Source: an uncultured Selenomonadales bacterium (GTDB lineage Bacteria > Bacillota > Negativicutes > Selenomonadales > Selenomonadaceae). From it: a DNA stretch of 7,410 nucleotides. The DNA lies in assembly GCA_937915885.1 (NCBI GenBank), contig CALGGP010000210.1:1-7410 (forward strand). The letters are read 5' to 3'. The translations under genes and the position numbers were made by a program. The notes beneath the pieces were generated by a model that saw nothing but the letters and a program-made list of their open reading frames with translations, did no database searches and was not told the origin of the DNA. This document shows positions 1 to 5,591 of the stretch, one piece after another (within the stretch, counting starts at the first letter, position 1; every line of letters begins with the position of its first letter).

Positions 1-94
1 CGTAGCGCTCAAACTCGTCGGCGGGCAGGGGCCTCAACGCATGATGCATGACGCTGAGCCCTCCGATGCCCGAGTCGAAAAACGCTATCCTCAA
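1..94 (-). CDS. murI: Glutamate racemase, N-terminal fragment (runs off left edge)
   Basis: MurI interconverts L- and D-glutamate in the cytoplasm and supplies D-Glu for peptidoglycan. Only the first 31 residues are in the window. They carry the family's N-terminal signature, FDSGIGGL, at residues 6-13, whose Asp7-Ser8 belong to the catalytic Asp region, followed by the usual leucine/proline segment (LRPLPADEF). The start is TTG at 94-92. It is supported by a GGAGG Shine-Dalgarno at 108-104 with a 9-nt spacer, and translation begins where the family begins (R-I-A-F-F-D-S-G). The gene is divergent from the AmrS-like gene, with about 116 bp between them. The family call is firm from the motif; the rest of the protein cannot be judged. 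Confidence 0.88.
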   Translation of the reverse strand, partial: MRIAFFDSGIGGLSVMHHALRPLPADEFERY

Positions 95-123
95 CCGCGA
101 TCGCCTCCAATGCTTTGCGCCCG

Positions 124-132
124 ATTATATCA
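124..132 (-). promoter_or_regulatory. Extended -10 promoter for murI
   Basis: The minus strand reads TGATATAAT, a perfect TGnTATAAT extended -10 element, 30 bp upstream of the murI TTG start. The -35 region at a 17-bp spacing is weak (TCGAGA), which is typical of extended -10 promoters. This is a sequence match only. Confidence 0.6.
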
Positions 133-176
133 CATCAGAAATTTTTTCTCGACGCCCAAATGGTTGACGCCCGTTG

Positions 177-182
177 TATAAT
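177..182 (+). promoter_or_regulatory. Perfect -10 hexamer for the AmrS-like gene
   Basis: A perfect TATAAT lies 28 bp upstream of the ATG at 211. No good -35 box sits at 16-18 bp; a TTGACG at 164-169 is only 7 bp away and is too close to pair with it. An SD (GGGAGAG, 198-204) follows with a 6-nt spacer to the ATG. The interval 95-210 therefore appears to hold back-to-back promoters for murI and this gene. Confidence 0.5.
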
Positions 183-210
183 CGAAATAAACTTTTCGGG
201 AGAGTGAACG

Positions 211-1065
211 ATGAGTAATAAAGATGCCAACAAGAATAAGATCGCTTGCCCCATTTGCCCGCACCACTGCACGCTTGCTCCGGGCGAGGTCGGGCGCTGT
301 CGAGCGCGAGCCAACGACGGCGAGAAGATCATCGATATAAATTACGGGCGGCTGACGTCGGTCGCACTCGATCCGATCGAGAAGAAGCCGCTCTATAAAT
401 TTCACCCGGGCAGTTGGATTTTGTCCGTCGGCAGTTTCGGTTGCAATCTCAATTGCCCCTTCTGTCAAAATCATTCGATCTCGATGGCGGATCACACATT
501 CAAGACGCAGGACGTCACGCCCGAGCGCCTCGTCGAGATTGCCGTCGACATGTCCAAGCGCCTGAAAGGAAATATCGGCGTCGCCTTCACCTACAACGAG
601 CCGTTCATCAGCTACGAGTTCGTCCGAGATACTTCGATGCTCCTTCATGAGGTCGGGCTCGAGTCGGTGCTGGTCACCAACGGAACGATTTGCGAGAAGC
701 CGCTGATGGAAATTCTCCCGCTGATCGACGCGCTCAACATCGATCTGAAGGCATTCAACGAAGAATTTTATCGATGGATCGGCGGCGATTTTTCGACGGT
801 GAAGCGGACGATCGAGCTGGCGTCTCAAATGAGCCACGTCGAAGTGACGACGCTAATCATCCCGGGCGAAAACGATTCGATCGTCGAGATGGAGCGCGAG
901 GCGGAGTGGCTTGCGTCGCTGTCGCCCGATATCCCGTTGCACATCAGCCGATTCTTCCCGCGCTATCGAGTGCAGGATCGTCCGCCGACGCCCGTTGAGA
1001 CGATTTACGAGTTGGTGTCGACGGCGAAACGACATTTGAATTACGTTTACGCGGGCAATGTTTGA
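211..1065 (+). CDS. amrS: AmmeMemoRadiSam-type radical SAM enzyme (AmrS-like), short C-terminus
   Basis: Radical SAM protein of the AmrS / pyruvate-formate-lyase-activating-like family, which occurs with AMMECR1 and Memo domains; its substrate is not established to my knowledge. The 284 residues show an N-terminal cysteine cluster (C13, C16, C20, C30: CPICPHHC then GRC), the radical SAM CX3CX2C motif at C78, C82 and C85 (CNLNCPFCQN), the family's FTYNEP at 126-131, VTNGT at 155-159 and DLKAF at 178-182, and FFPRYR near 248-253. The protein stops right after YVYAGNV. Most homologues I recall are about 330 residues and continue from this GNV point into a cysteine-rich zinc-ribbon-like tail, which is absent here. 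Its last 19 bp overlap the converging dual-OB gene. ATG 211 is chosen for its SD and because family sequence begins soon after. No Memo or AMMECR1 partner is in the window. Confidence 0.85.
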   Translation: MSNKDANKNKIACPICPHHCTLAPGEVGRCRARANDGEKIIDINYGRLTSVALDPIEKKPLYKFHPGSWILSVGSFGCNLNCPFCQNHSISMADHTFKTQDVTPERLVEIAVDMSKRLKGNIGVAFTYNEPFISYEFVRDTSMLLHEVGLESVLVTNGTICEKPLMEILPLIDALNIDLKAFNEEFYRWIGGDFSTVKRTIELASQMSHVEVTTLIIPGENDSIVEMEREAEWLASLSPDIPLHISRFFPRYRVQDRPPTPVETIYELVSTAKRHLNYVYAGNV

Positions 1066-1742
1066 CGGCGCCCGCGCCCAAGCAATTGCGCGGCGACCTT
1101 ATAATTTTTGCCGTTGACTTCAAACTTATCGGTGAGACTGAAGACGACAAAATTAAAATCGGCGAAGTGGTAAACGCCGAAATTTTTTTCGCCGAAATAG
1201 CGTCTGATGCGGGTGTCGCCGACGGCGAAACGTTGATAGTTGACGCCGTTATAAGAGAAGTTGAGCCGAAGTTTTTTCGATTGATCGCGATGAAAATTCG
1301 GAGGCTGCTCGACGACGATCGATAAATCGGTTGCCTTGACGAGCAGAAGAGACTCGCGCTTTTTAATCGTTTGAATGCTGTGCTCGAACAGGGAGCGGTC
1401 GTCGTTGAAAAAGATTTTGGCGCGATCATCGAGCCCACGCCTATTGATCACTTCGTCGAGCGTGAGCTTATCGACCTTGCGCCAACGCACCGTCTCATCG
1501 TAATAAAAATTCTCGGGCTGCATGGGATTATGACAGTTGTCGGCGAAGTCGATGCGCACGACATCAAACAATCGTACGTGGGAGCCGTCGGCATAAGTGA
1601 TGTGCTCGAGCGGGACGGCGCCCTTCGTCGCGACGTTATGAGTGTAAGGTCGAATCCACTCGCCGCCGGCAATGTCGACCCCCGCGACGCAATAATCGCC
1701 GTTCTTTTCGCTGGCGGCTAGAATAACGATGTCTCTTTGCAT
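1047..1742 (-). CDS. Dual OB domain-containing protein (DuOB-like), probable nucleic-acid binder
   Basis: A 231-residue soluble protein. The N-terminus (DIVILAAS, then CVAGVDIAGGEWIRPYT at about 18-34) and the segment with NPMQPENFYYDE followed by WRKVDKL match what I remember of the dual-OB-fold (DuOB) family. That family is found next to DUF488 proteins and defence-like genes and is predicted, not shown, to bind nucleic acid. No catalytic motif is visible. It starts at ATG 1742, inside the 3' end of the DUF488 gene (25-bp overlap). No clear SD precedes it, so translation is probably coupled to DUF488. Its 3' end overlaps the converging AmrS-like gene by 19 bp, and no terminator is seen between them. 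The gene is certain; the family name is from memory of conserved phrases and is moderately sure. Confidence 0.72.
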   Translation of the reverse strand: MQRDIVILAASEKNGDYCVAGVDIAGGEWIRPYTHNVATKGAVPLEHITYADGSHVRLFDVVRIDFADNCHNPMQPENFYYDETVRWRKVDKLTLDEVINRRGLDDRAKIFFNDDRSLFEHSIQTIKKRESLLLVKATDLSIVVEQPPNFHRDQSKKLRLNFSYNGVNYQRFAVGDTRIRRYFGEKNFGVYHFADFNFVVFSLTDKFEVNGKNYKVAAQLLGRGRRQTLPA

Positions 1743-2194
1743 AGCGGATCACCAAGATGCACGATGTTGATATCGTCGAGAGTGTCACGAATGAGTTCGG
1801 CGACGAGGCGTCGGTGACAACACTTGGCGGACTCTTCGGCGCAAAGCAGGCAGGCGCGGTCAATGTCGTATTCGAGATTTTTGATGTACTCGACAGCATC
1901 GCGCGCGATCATAATTTCGTTGAACACGTCGACGTATTCTCCCCAAGTAATTTTACCGTTCCTGTATCTTTCCAACAGCGCGGAGGAAGGCGCAAAATTT
2001 TTTTCATGAGTGTAGGGGATTGAATAAAACGCCTCAAGAAAAAATTTAAGGTCGCAACCTTTCGCGAAGCCGGCGAGTTGGGAAGAATTATTGAGACGAA
2101 CATCGATGAGGCGACTGACACGATTGAAGTACAGGAGATTGAAAAACTGCTCGGCGGTCTTTCGCGTAAAGCCGATGGTAAAGAGAGTCTTCAA
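1718..2194 (-). CDS. DUF488 family protein
   Basis: 158 residues, the usual size for DUF488. Seen motifs: TIGFTRK at residues 6-12 (family TIGxS/T opening), IDVRL at 30-34 (DxR), a central YxxxxWGEYV-like block around 77-89, and the C-terminal CLLCAE...CCHRRLVAE signature at 115-133, whose Cys and CHRR residues are the family hallmark. The biochemical function of DUF488 is not established. The start is TTG at 2194, chosen because a perfect AGGAGG SD lies 9 nt upstream (2209-2204) and the next residues (KTLFTIGF) are where the family begins. The frame is open further upstream to 2509, but that extension is unusually Arg/Lys rich and matches nothing I know. The gene overlaps the downstream DuOB gene, forming a two-gene translational unit. 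Confidence 0.85.
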   Translation of the reverse strand: MKTLFTIGFTRKTAEQFFNLLYFNRVSRLIDVRLNNSSQLAGFAKGCDLKFFLEAFYSIPYTHEKNFAPSSALLERYRNGKITWGEYVDVFNEIMIARDAVEYIKNLEYDIDRACLLCAEESAKCCHRRLVAELIRDTLDDINIVHLGDPLCKETSLF

Positions 2195-2203
2195 AGTACA
2201 GCG

Positions 2204-2209
2204 CCTCCT
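2204..2209 (-). promoter_or_regulatory. Shine-Dalgarno AGGAGG deciding the DUF488 TTG start
   Basis: The minus strand reads AGGAGG followed by a 9-nt spacer and TTG at 2194. It is among the strongest ribosome binding sites in the window and argues against the longer in-frame reading from 2374 or 2509. Confidence 0.8.
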
Positions 2210-2217
2210 AAATTTTT

Positions 2218-2374
2218 TTACGGTTCGATGCCAATCAAGACGATCGGCACCGACGGATTTGATCGACCTTCGCGGACGATGTTTGTCAGCTCGTTTTCGT
2301 ACCAAGCGACGCCCGATCGCACGCTTCTGCTCCTTTTTGCCGTCGGGGATTGTATTTGCCGCCGGGCTAATCAT
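2218..2374 (-). CDS. Small hypothetical gene: 34-aa ORF, or 51-aa gene split by one extra G
   Basis: Between the polyferredoxin stop (2397) and the DUF488 SD there are two good translation signals. An ATG at 2374 has a G-rich SD (AAGGGGG, 8-nt spacer) and opens a protein-like stretch (MISPAANTIPDGKKEQK), but this frame then turns Arg-rich and runs without a stop into DUF488. A GTG at 2322 has an AAGGAG SD (2335-2330, 7-nt spacer) and encodes 34 residues in another frame, including GVAWYENELTNIV and PSVPIVLIGIEP, ending in TAA at 2218. Removing one G of the GGG at 2314-2312 would join both protein-like halves into one 51-residue ORF. So this is either an intact 34-residue protein, or a frameshifted (or mis-sequenced) 51-residue one. 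No membrane segment or cysteine is seen, and I do not recognise it. Confidence 0.5.
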
Positions 2375-2396
2375 TATTTCGACCCCCTTACATTTT

Positions 2397-3200
2397 TCAA
2401 AAGTGCAGCGCCTTCGACGGACATTCAATCGAACATTTTTGGCATCGAACACATTCAATCGAGTTGGGGCATGCCGACGGGTCGATCGCCATCGGGCATG
2501 CGCGAGCACAGCGTCCGCAGGCGACGCATTTTTTTTTGTCGACGTTCAATCGATAGAAACTGATCCGATTGAGCAATCCGTAAATGGCGCCGAGAGGACA
2601 CATCACGCGGCAAAAAAATCTTTCGACGGTCGCGCATCCGATCAGCACGATCGACAAGACGATCATTTTGAGCGCGAATAAATTTCCGAGCACCGATCGA
2701 AATTCGGGGCGGGTGGCGATCAACGGCAGTCCCGCTTCCAACGTTCCGACGGGGCAAATGTATTCGCAAAACGTCGGCGCGCCGATCCCCGCAAAGTCCG
2801 TCACCGTCGCCGGCATTATCAAAACGAAGACGAGCAGTATAAAAAATTTTATTCGGACGGCTCCGCGCGGAAGTTTGAATTTGGGCGTCGGCAGTTTGAA
2901 AATCAATTCCTGCATCAATCCGAACGGGCATAAATAACCGCACACCGCTCGACCGATCAGCAATCCGATCAACAATACAAATCCGATTGCATAGAAACTT
3001 ATGCTGAAATTCATCGAGCCGCCGATCGCCTGCATTGCTCCGATCGGGCACGCCATTACCGCCGCAGGGCACGACCAACAATTGAGCCCCGGCGCGCAAA
3101 AATTTTTCAGCGCTCCCTTATATAATCGACCGTCGAGAAAATTCATCAACAGCGGGTTCGTCAAAAACAGCGCCGCCCATTGAATTAATCGTCGCCGCAT
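2397..3200 (-). CDS. Membrane polyferredoxin (4Fe-4S binding, NapH/CcoG-like)
   Basis: 267-residue integral membrane iron-sulfur protein, probably passing electrons between the cytoplasmic side and a membrane or outer-face thiol partner (inference). Features in order: an N-terminal Cys cluster (C35, C41, C44, C51; phrase GLNCWSCPAAV then CPIGAMQ), a membrane helix about 69-86, CGYLCPFG (C87, C91), a hydrophobic stretch about 118-133, CEYICPVG (C145, C149), a membrane helix about 176-192, CRVMCPLG (C197, C201), then two classical CX2CX2CX3CP ferredoxin motifs (C225-C235 and C250-C260). The CxxxCP repeats are those of the NapH/YccM/CcoG fold. The ATG at 3200 lies 3 nt after the stop of the CXXC micro-protein gene, so the two are clearly co-transcribed. 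In Clostridia I recall the same pairing with CD1871A-type peptides. No quinone or heme motif is visible. Confidence 0.9.
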   Translation of the reverse strand: MRRRLIQWAALFLTNPLLMNFLDGRLYKGALKNFCAPGLNCWSCPAAVMACPIGAMQAIGGSMNFSISFYAIGFVLLIGLLIGRAVCGYLCPFGLMQELIFKLPTPKFKLPRGAVRIKFFILLVFVLIMPATVTDFAGIGAPTFCEYICPVGTLEAGLPLIATRPEFRSVLGNLFALKMIVLSIVLIGCATVERFFCRVMCPLGAIYGLLNRISFYRLNVDKKKCVACGRCARACPMAIDPSACPNSIECVRCQKCSIECPSKALHF

Positions 3201-3203
3201 CGC

Positions 3204-3341
3204 TCAGCCCAGCCCGATACACTCGAGACATACCCGCGCGGCTTTATTGAAGATCATCGACGCCTCGCCGCGCTCAACTCCAACCGCGATCATCGCGCCC
3301 GCCGTCAAGCCGATCAGCAGTCTAATTATTGACGTACGCAT
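3204..3341 (-). CDS. CD1871A-type small CXXC membrane protein
   Basis: 45 residues: one N-terminal membrane helix (about residues 4-22, IIRLLIGLTAGAMIAVGVE), the short segment RGEASMIFNKA, and a C-terminal CLECIGLG with C38 and C41 forming the CXXC. This matches the CD1871A-family micro-proteins (helix, RGE, KA..ICLECIGIG) that sit beside polyferredoxins in anaerobic Firmicutes. Their function is not established, but the CXXC next to a thioredoxin and an Fe-S protein suggests thiol or metal exchange (inference). The ATG at 3341 overlaps the end of the TlpA-like gene by 20 bp and has no clear SD, so expression probably depends on translational coupling. The frame is open upstream to 3416, but that extension lies inside tlpA and is not family-like. 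Confidence 0.82.
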   Translation of the reverse strand: MRTSIIRLLIGLTAGAMIAVGVERGEASMIFNKAARVCLECIGLG

Positions 3342-3876
3342 CGACAAAATTTTTATAGGCTTCGACGTCGGCTCCGATAATCGGCTCGCCGACAATTTTG
3401 CCGTCGCCGTCAACAAAAATCGTCGTCGGCACCGCCTCCACCGTCGACAGATAATCGATCAGCCCCGCGCTCGGAATGACATTAATGAAATTCGCATTCG
3501 CCTCGCGCAAAATTTGTTTCGCCGCATCAATCGTATTTTGATCGTTCTCGCCGCGCACATCGCACACCAACCCGATCAATTGCACGCCCTCGGGCATCGT
3601 CGACGCCCAACGTCCCAACTCGGGCATCTCGCCGATACACGGAGGACAAAATGTTCCCCAAATGTTGAACACCGTCAATTTTTTGCCGCTGAAAATATTT
3701 TCGGTGACGGTCGAGCCGTCGAGCGCCTTCGATGTAAACGACGGGAATTTTTCAAACGCCCGCGCCTGTTGAGCCGCAACCGTCGTCGGCTCCGATTGCT
3801 CGCTTGCCGCTTCGTCGCAACCCGCCGTCAACAACATCATCGCCGTCAAAGTCGCCGCCAATAATTTTTTCTTCAA
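3322..3876 (-). CDS. TlpA/ResA-like thioredoxin-fold lipoprotein
   Basis: 184-residue predicted lipoprotein with a thioredoxin fold outside the cytoplasmic membrane, likely a thiol-disulfide reductant or acceptor. From the TTG start: basic N-terminus (MKKK), hydrophobic core, lipobox LTAGC with Cys20, a Ser/Glu-rich linker, then the thioredoxin domain with WGTFCPPC (redox Cys77 and Cys80) and the cis-Pro loop VPTT (Pro150). A TTG at 3876 is preferred because GAGGAG (3890-3885) lies 8 nt before it. The alternative is GTG at 3885, which overlaps the upstream stop as GTGA and would add three residues, but that SD would then touch the start codon. The gene is followed by the overlapping CXXC micro-protein and the polyferredoxin, which are its likely redox partners. 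Confidence 0.9.
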   Translation of the reverse strand: MKKKLLAATLTAMMLLTAGCDEAASEQSEPTTVAAQQARAFEKFPSFTSKALDGSTVTENIFSGKKLTVFNIWGTFCPPCIGEMPELGRWASTMPEGVQLIGLVCDVRGENDQNTIDAAKQILREANANFINVIPSAGLIDYLSTVEAVPTTIFVDGDGKIVGEPIIGADVEAYKNFVDAYVNN

Positions 3877-3881
3877 TCCGC

Positions 3882-5072
3882 TCACTCCTCATTACCGTCC
3901 AATCGTTGCGAGTTCCATATGATCAGCCCCGCGCCGAGCATCAATCCGACCGTCGCGAGCAACGGAGGCATCGGCACCGAGCCCGCGTCGACGAGCAGCT
4001 TTGCAATCAACGGCGACAGCAACACCCATATCCCGAGCGCTATCCTCCGATTTTGACGGAGTATTTTTTTTGTCCTCGACGCGAGCGGCAGTAATTCAAA
4101 AAATTGTCCCGCGTCCGTGATCTCAAAATCCGTCGTCGATTTTTCCTTCGAGCCCGCGTCCGCGATCAGCACCGACACGTCCGCCGCTTCAAACGCCGAC
4201 AAATCTTTTTCGTCCGAGCTGATCATCAGCACCACTCGACCACGCGCCTGCATCAATTGTATTTCGCGCGCCTTGTCCTCCGGTAACAGCTCCGCGCGGA
4301 TCGTGTCGATTTTCAATCCCTTGATCATCGTTTGCGCCTTTTTCTTCGGCTCCGCCGTCAACAACACCGTCTCCAGCCCGTTGAATCTCAATCGCTCCAA
4401 AAAGATTTGCGCCCGCTCGTCGAGCTCGTCTTTCAAGCCGATCAGCCCGCGCGCCGTCCGTCCCATGCCCACCACCAACGGCGTTTTCGACTTCGCCGCT
4501 ACCTGATCGATTTTCGTCCGCAATTCCAAACTGATTTTGACGCCTTCGCCCTGCACCCACGCCGCGCGTCCCACTCGCACCGTCGTCCCGTTGATCAGCG
4601 CTTCGACGCCGTTGCCCTCGAACTCGTTAAACATCGTCGCGTTGTCGATCTTCAACTCCCGCGCCTCCGCCGTCTCGAATATTTTCCGCCCGAGCGGATG
4701 TTTCGAGCCCCGCTCCGCCGACGCCGCTATCGACAACAGCCCCGCTTGCGTCAAGCCCTCGGGAATCAAATCCGTTATGAAATATTCCCCCGTCGTCAGC
4801 ATTTTGTTCATCGAAAACGCCGCCGTGTCGACCGCGCCCAATCGCAACAGCGCCGACGCCGAACGCATTCGCACTCCGAGCGCCTCAACCAATCGAGCCG
4901 CGCGTTTGAATATTAATGCTTCGCTCAACGCAAAATTGATCGGCGAAAATGCAATCAGCGTCGTCAACGCGCCGAGGATTGCCTCCTGCTCCGTGCCGCG
5001 AAAATATAAAAAGCCGCCGACCGCCGCCGACAGGATTATGTTTGCGATTAAAAGAAATTTAAAGTTGGGCAT
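3882..5072 (-). CDS. Shortened P1B-type ATPase relative without catalytic residues (pseudoenzyme)
   Basis: 396 residues, against about 620-750 for a CopA-type pump. Order seen: two membrane helices (about 4-24, 31-56), matching pump helices 5-6; a soluble P/N-domain region; two C-terminal helices (about 343-361, 368-386) ending in NSQRL, as P1B pumps end in NxLRL. Pump hallmarks kept: VDT before the P-site (81-83), SKHPLG (123-128, the ATP-binding HP motif), GNGVEA (153-158), LLPEDKARE (262-270) and EAADVSV. Lost: the phosphorylation DKTGT site reads SMNKM (Ser87 replaces Asp), TGDN reads TAEP, GDGIND reads SSDEKD, the CPC of helix 6 reads SPI, and the actuator domain (TGE) with the first helices and metal-binding domain is absent. 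ATP-driven transport is therefore very unlikely. The ATG at 5072 overlaps folB by 14 bp; the stop abuts tlpA. It may be a membrane partner or scaffold for the redox genes (inference). Confidence 0.85.
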   Translation of the reverse strand: MPNFKFLLIANIILSAAVGGFLYFRGTEQEAILGALTTLIAFSPINFALSEALIFKRAARLVEALGVRMRSASALLRLGAVDTAAFSMNKMLTTGEYFITDLIPEGLTQAGLLSIAASAERGSKHPLGRKIFETAEARELKIDNATMFNEFEGNGVEALINGTTVRVGRAAWVQGEGVKISLELRTKIDQVAAKSKTPLVVGMGRTARGLIGLKDELDERAQIFLERLRFNGLETVLLTAEPKKKAQTMIKGLKIDTIRAELLPEDKAREIQLMQARGRVVLMISSDEKDLSAFEAADVSVLIADAGSKEKSTTDFEITDAGQFFELLPLASRTKKILRQNRRIALGIWVLLSPLIAKLLVDAGSVPMPPLLATVGLMLGAGLIIWNSQRLDGNEE

Positions 5073-5421
5073 GACGCGTGATCGAAACAACGGCATCGAA
5101 CTCGCCGACCTCGGCGGGCGCCGCCTTGCGCACGGTAACTTTGACGGTGTCGACGAGCGCGAAGCGCGAAAGAATTTTATCGGCAATGTTTTCGGCGACG
5201 GTCTCAATCAGCGCATACGAGCCCTCCGCAATAATTTTGGTCTCATTGAAGACGGCGACGTAGTCAACGGTATCATTGAGATCGTCGGATTTGCCCGCCT
5301 TCGACAGATCGAGATTGAGCTCGACGTCGACGCCCAACATCTGACCGAGCGCACGTTCTTCGGCGGTGCAGCCGTGATGCCCGAAAAATTTCATGCCCGT
5401 CAATAATATCTGATCACTCAT
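5059..5421 (-). CDS. folB: Dihydroneopterin aldolase
   Basis: FolB converts 7,8-dihydroneopterin to 6-hydroxymethyl-7,8-dihydropterin plus glycolaldehyde in tetrahydrofolate synthesis, in the cytoplasm. The 120-residue length is canonical. Conserved features: LTGMKFFGHHGCTAEE (residues 7-22, with Glu22 in the pterin-binding position), a VDYVAVF segment with the catalytic Tyr54, ETVAENIADKIL (73-84), and the catalytic Lys99 in VTVRKAAPAEVG. Start ATG 5421 is preceded by GAGGTG (5432-5427) with a 5-nt spacer. It is not fused to FolK, and no folK or folE is in the window. It lies 170 bp downstream of folP and overlaps the pseudo-ATPase start. Confidence 0.95.
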   Translation of the reverse strand: MSDQILLTGMKFFGHHGCTAEERALGQMLGVDVELNLDLSKAGKSDDLNDTVDYVAVFNETKIIAEGSYALIETVAENIADKILSRFALVDTVKVTVRKAAPAEVGEFDAVVSITRHAQL

Positions 5422-5480
5422 CTTATCACCTCAAAAAAATTTTCCCGTCCGCCCTTTTATCCTAACGGATGGATTGATGA

Positions 5481-5558
5481 GGGCGCCGCCAGCGCTCCCA
5501 CCCTCCGAGCGCGGCGACCAACGTATGACAGCATGCCCACCCCGCGCAGGCGGCGCCC
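5481..5558. repeat. 78-bp palindromic element (copy 1) with terminal inverted repeats, between folP and folB
   Basis: Both ends are GC-rich inverted repeats: GGGCGCCGCC at 5481-5490 and its exact complement GGCGGCGCCC at 5549-5558. With one mismatch (A5491/A5548) the arms extend to 15 bp. Read on the minus strand, the element aligns along its whole length with 6611-6687 read on the plus strand. There is no ORF of note inside and no convincing target duplication. It resembles a MITE or REP-like element. In an mRNA running from folP to folB it would form a strong hairpin and could attenuate or protect the message (inference). The rest of 5422-5591 holds only the folB SD. Confidence 0.75.
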
Positions 5559-5591
5559 AATCATGAAGGGCTGCTGCTACCTTCGACCATT

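Noticed and set aside
164..182. TTGACG paired with TATAAT as a full promoter for the AmrS-like gene
   Set aside because: Only 7 bp separate them, so they cannot be the -35 and -10 of one promoter; only the -10 is kept.
1718..2509. 263-residue version of the DUF488 protein starting at 2509 or 2374
   Set aside because: The N-terminal extension lies partly inside the polyferredoxin gene, is Arg/Lys rich and unlike the family. A strong AGGAGG and TTG mark the family-consistent start at 2194.
3204..3416. 70-residue version of the CXXC micro-protein
   Set aside because: The first 25 residues lie within the tlpA-like coding sequence and do not fit the small-protein family, which starts just before the helix.
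4537..5406. 289-codon open frame on the + strand opposite folB and the pseudo-ATPase
   Set aside because: It is a shadow: the minus strand carries two recognisable proteins here, and the + translation has no domain sense. Other long + frames at 3247-3864 and 4332-4916 are rejected for the same reason.
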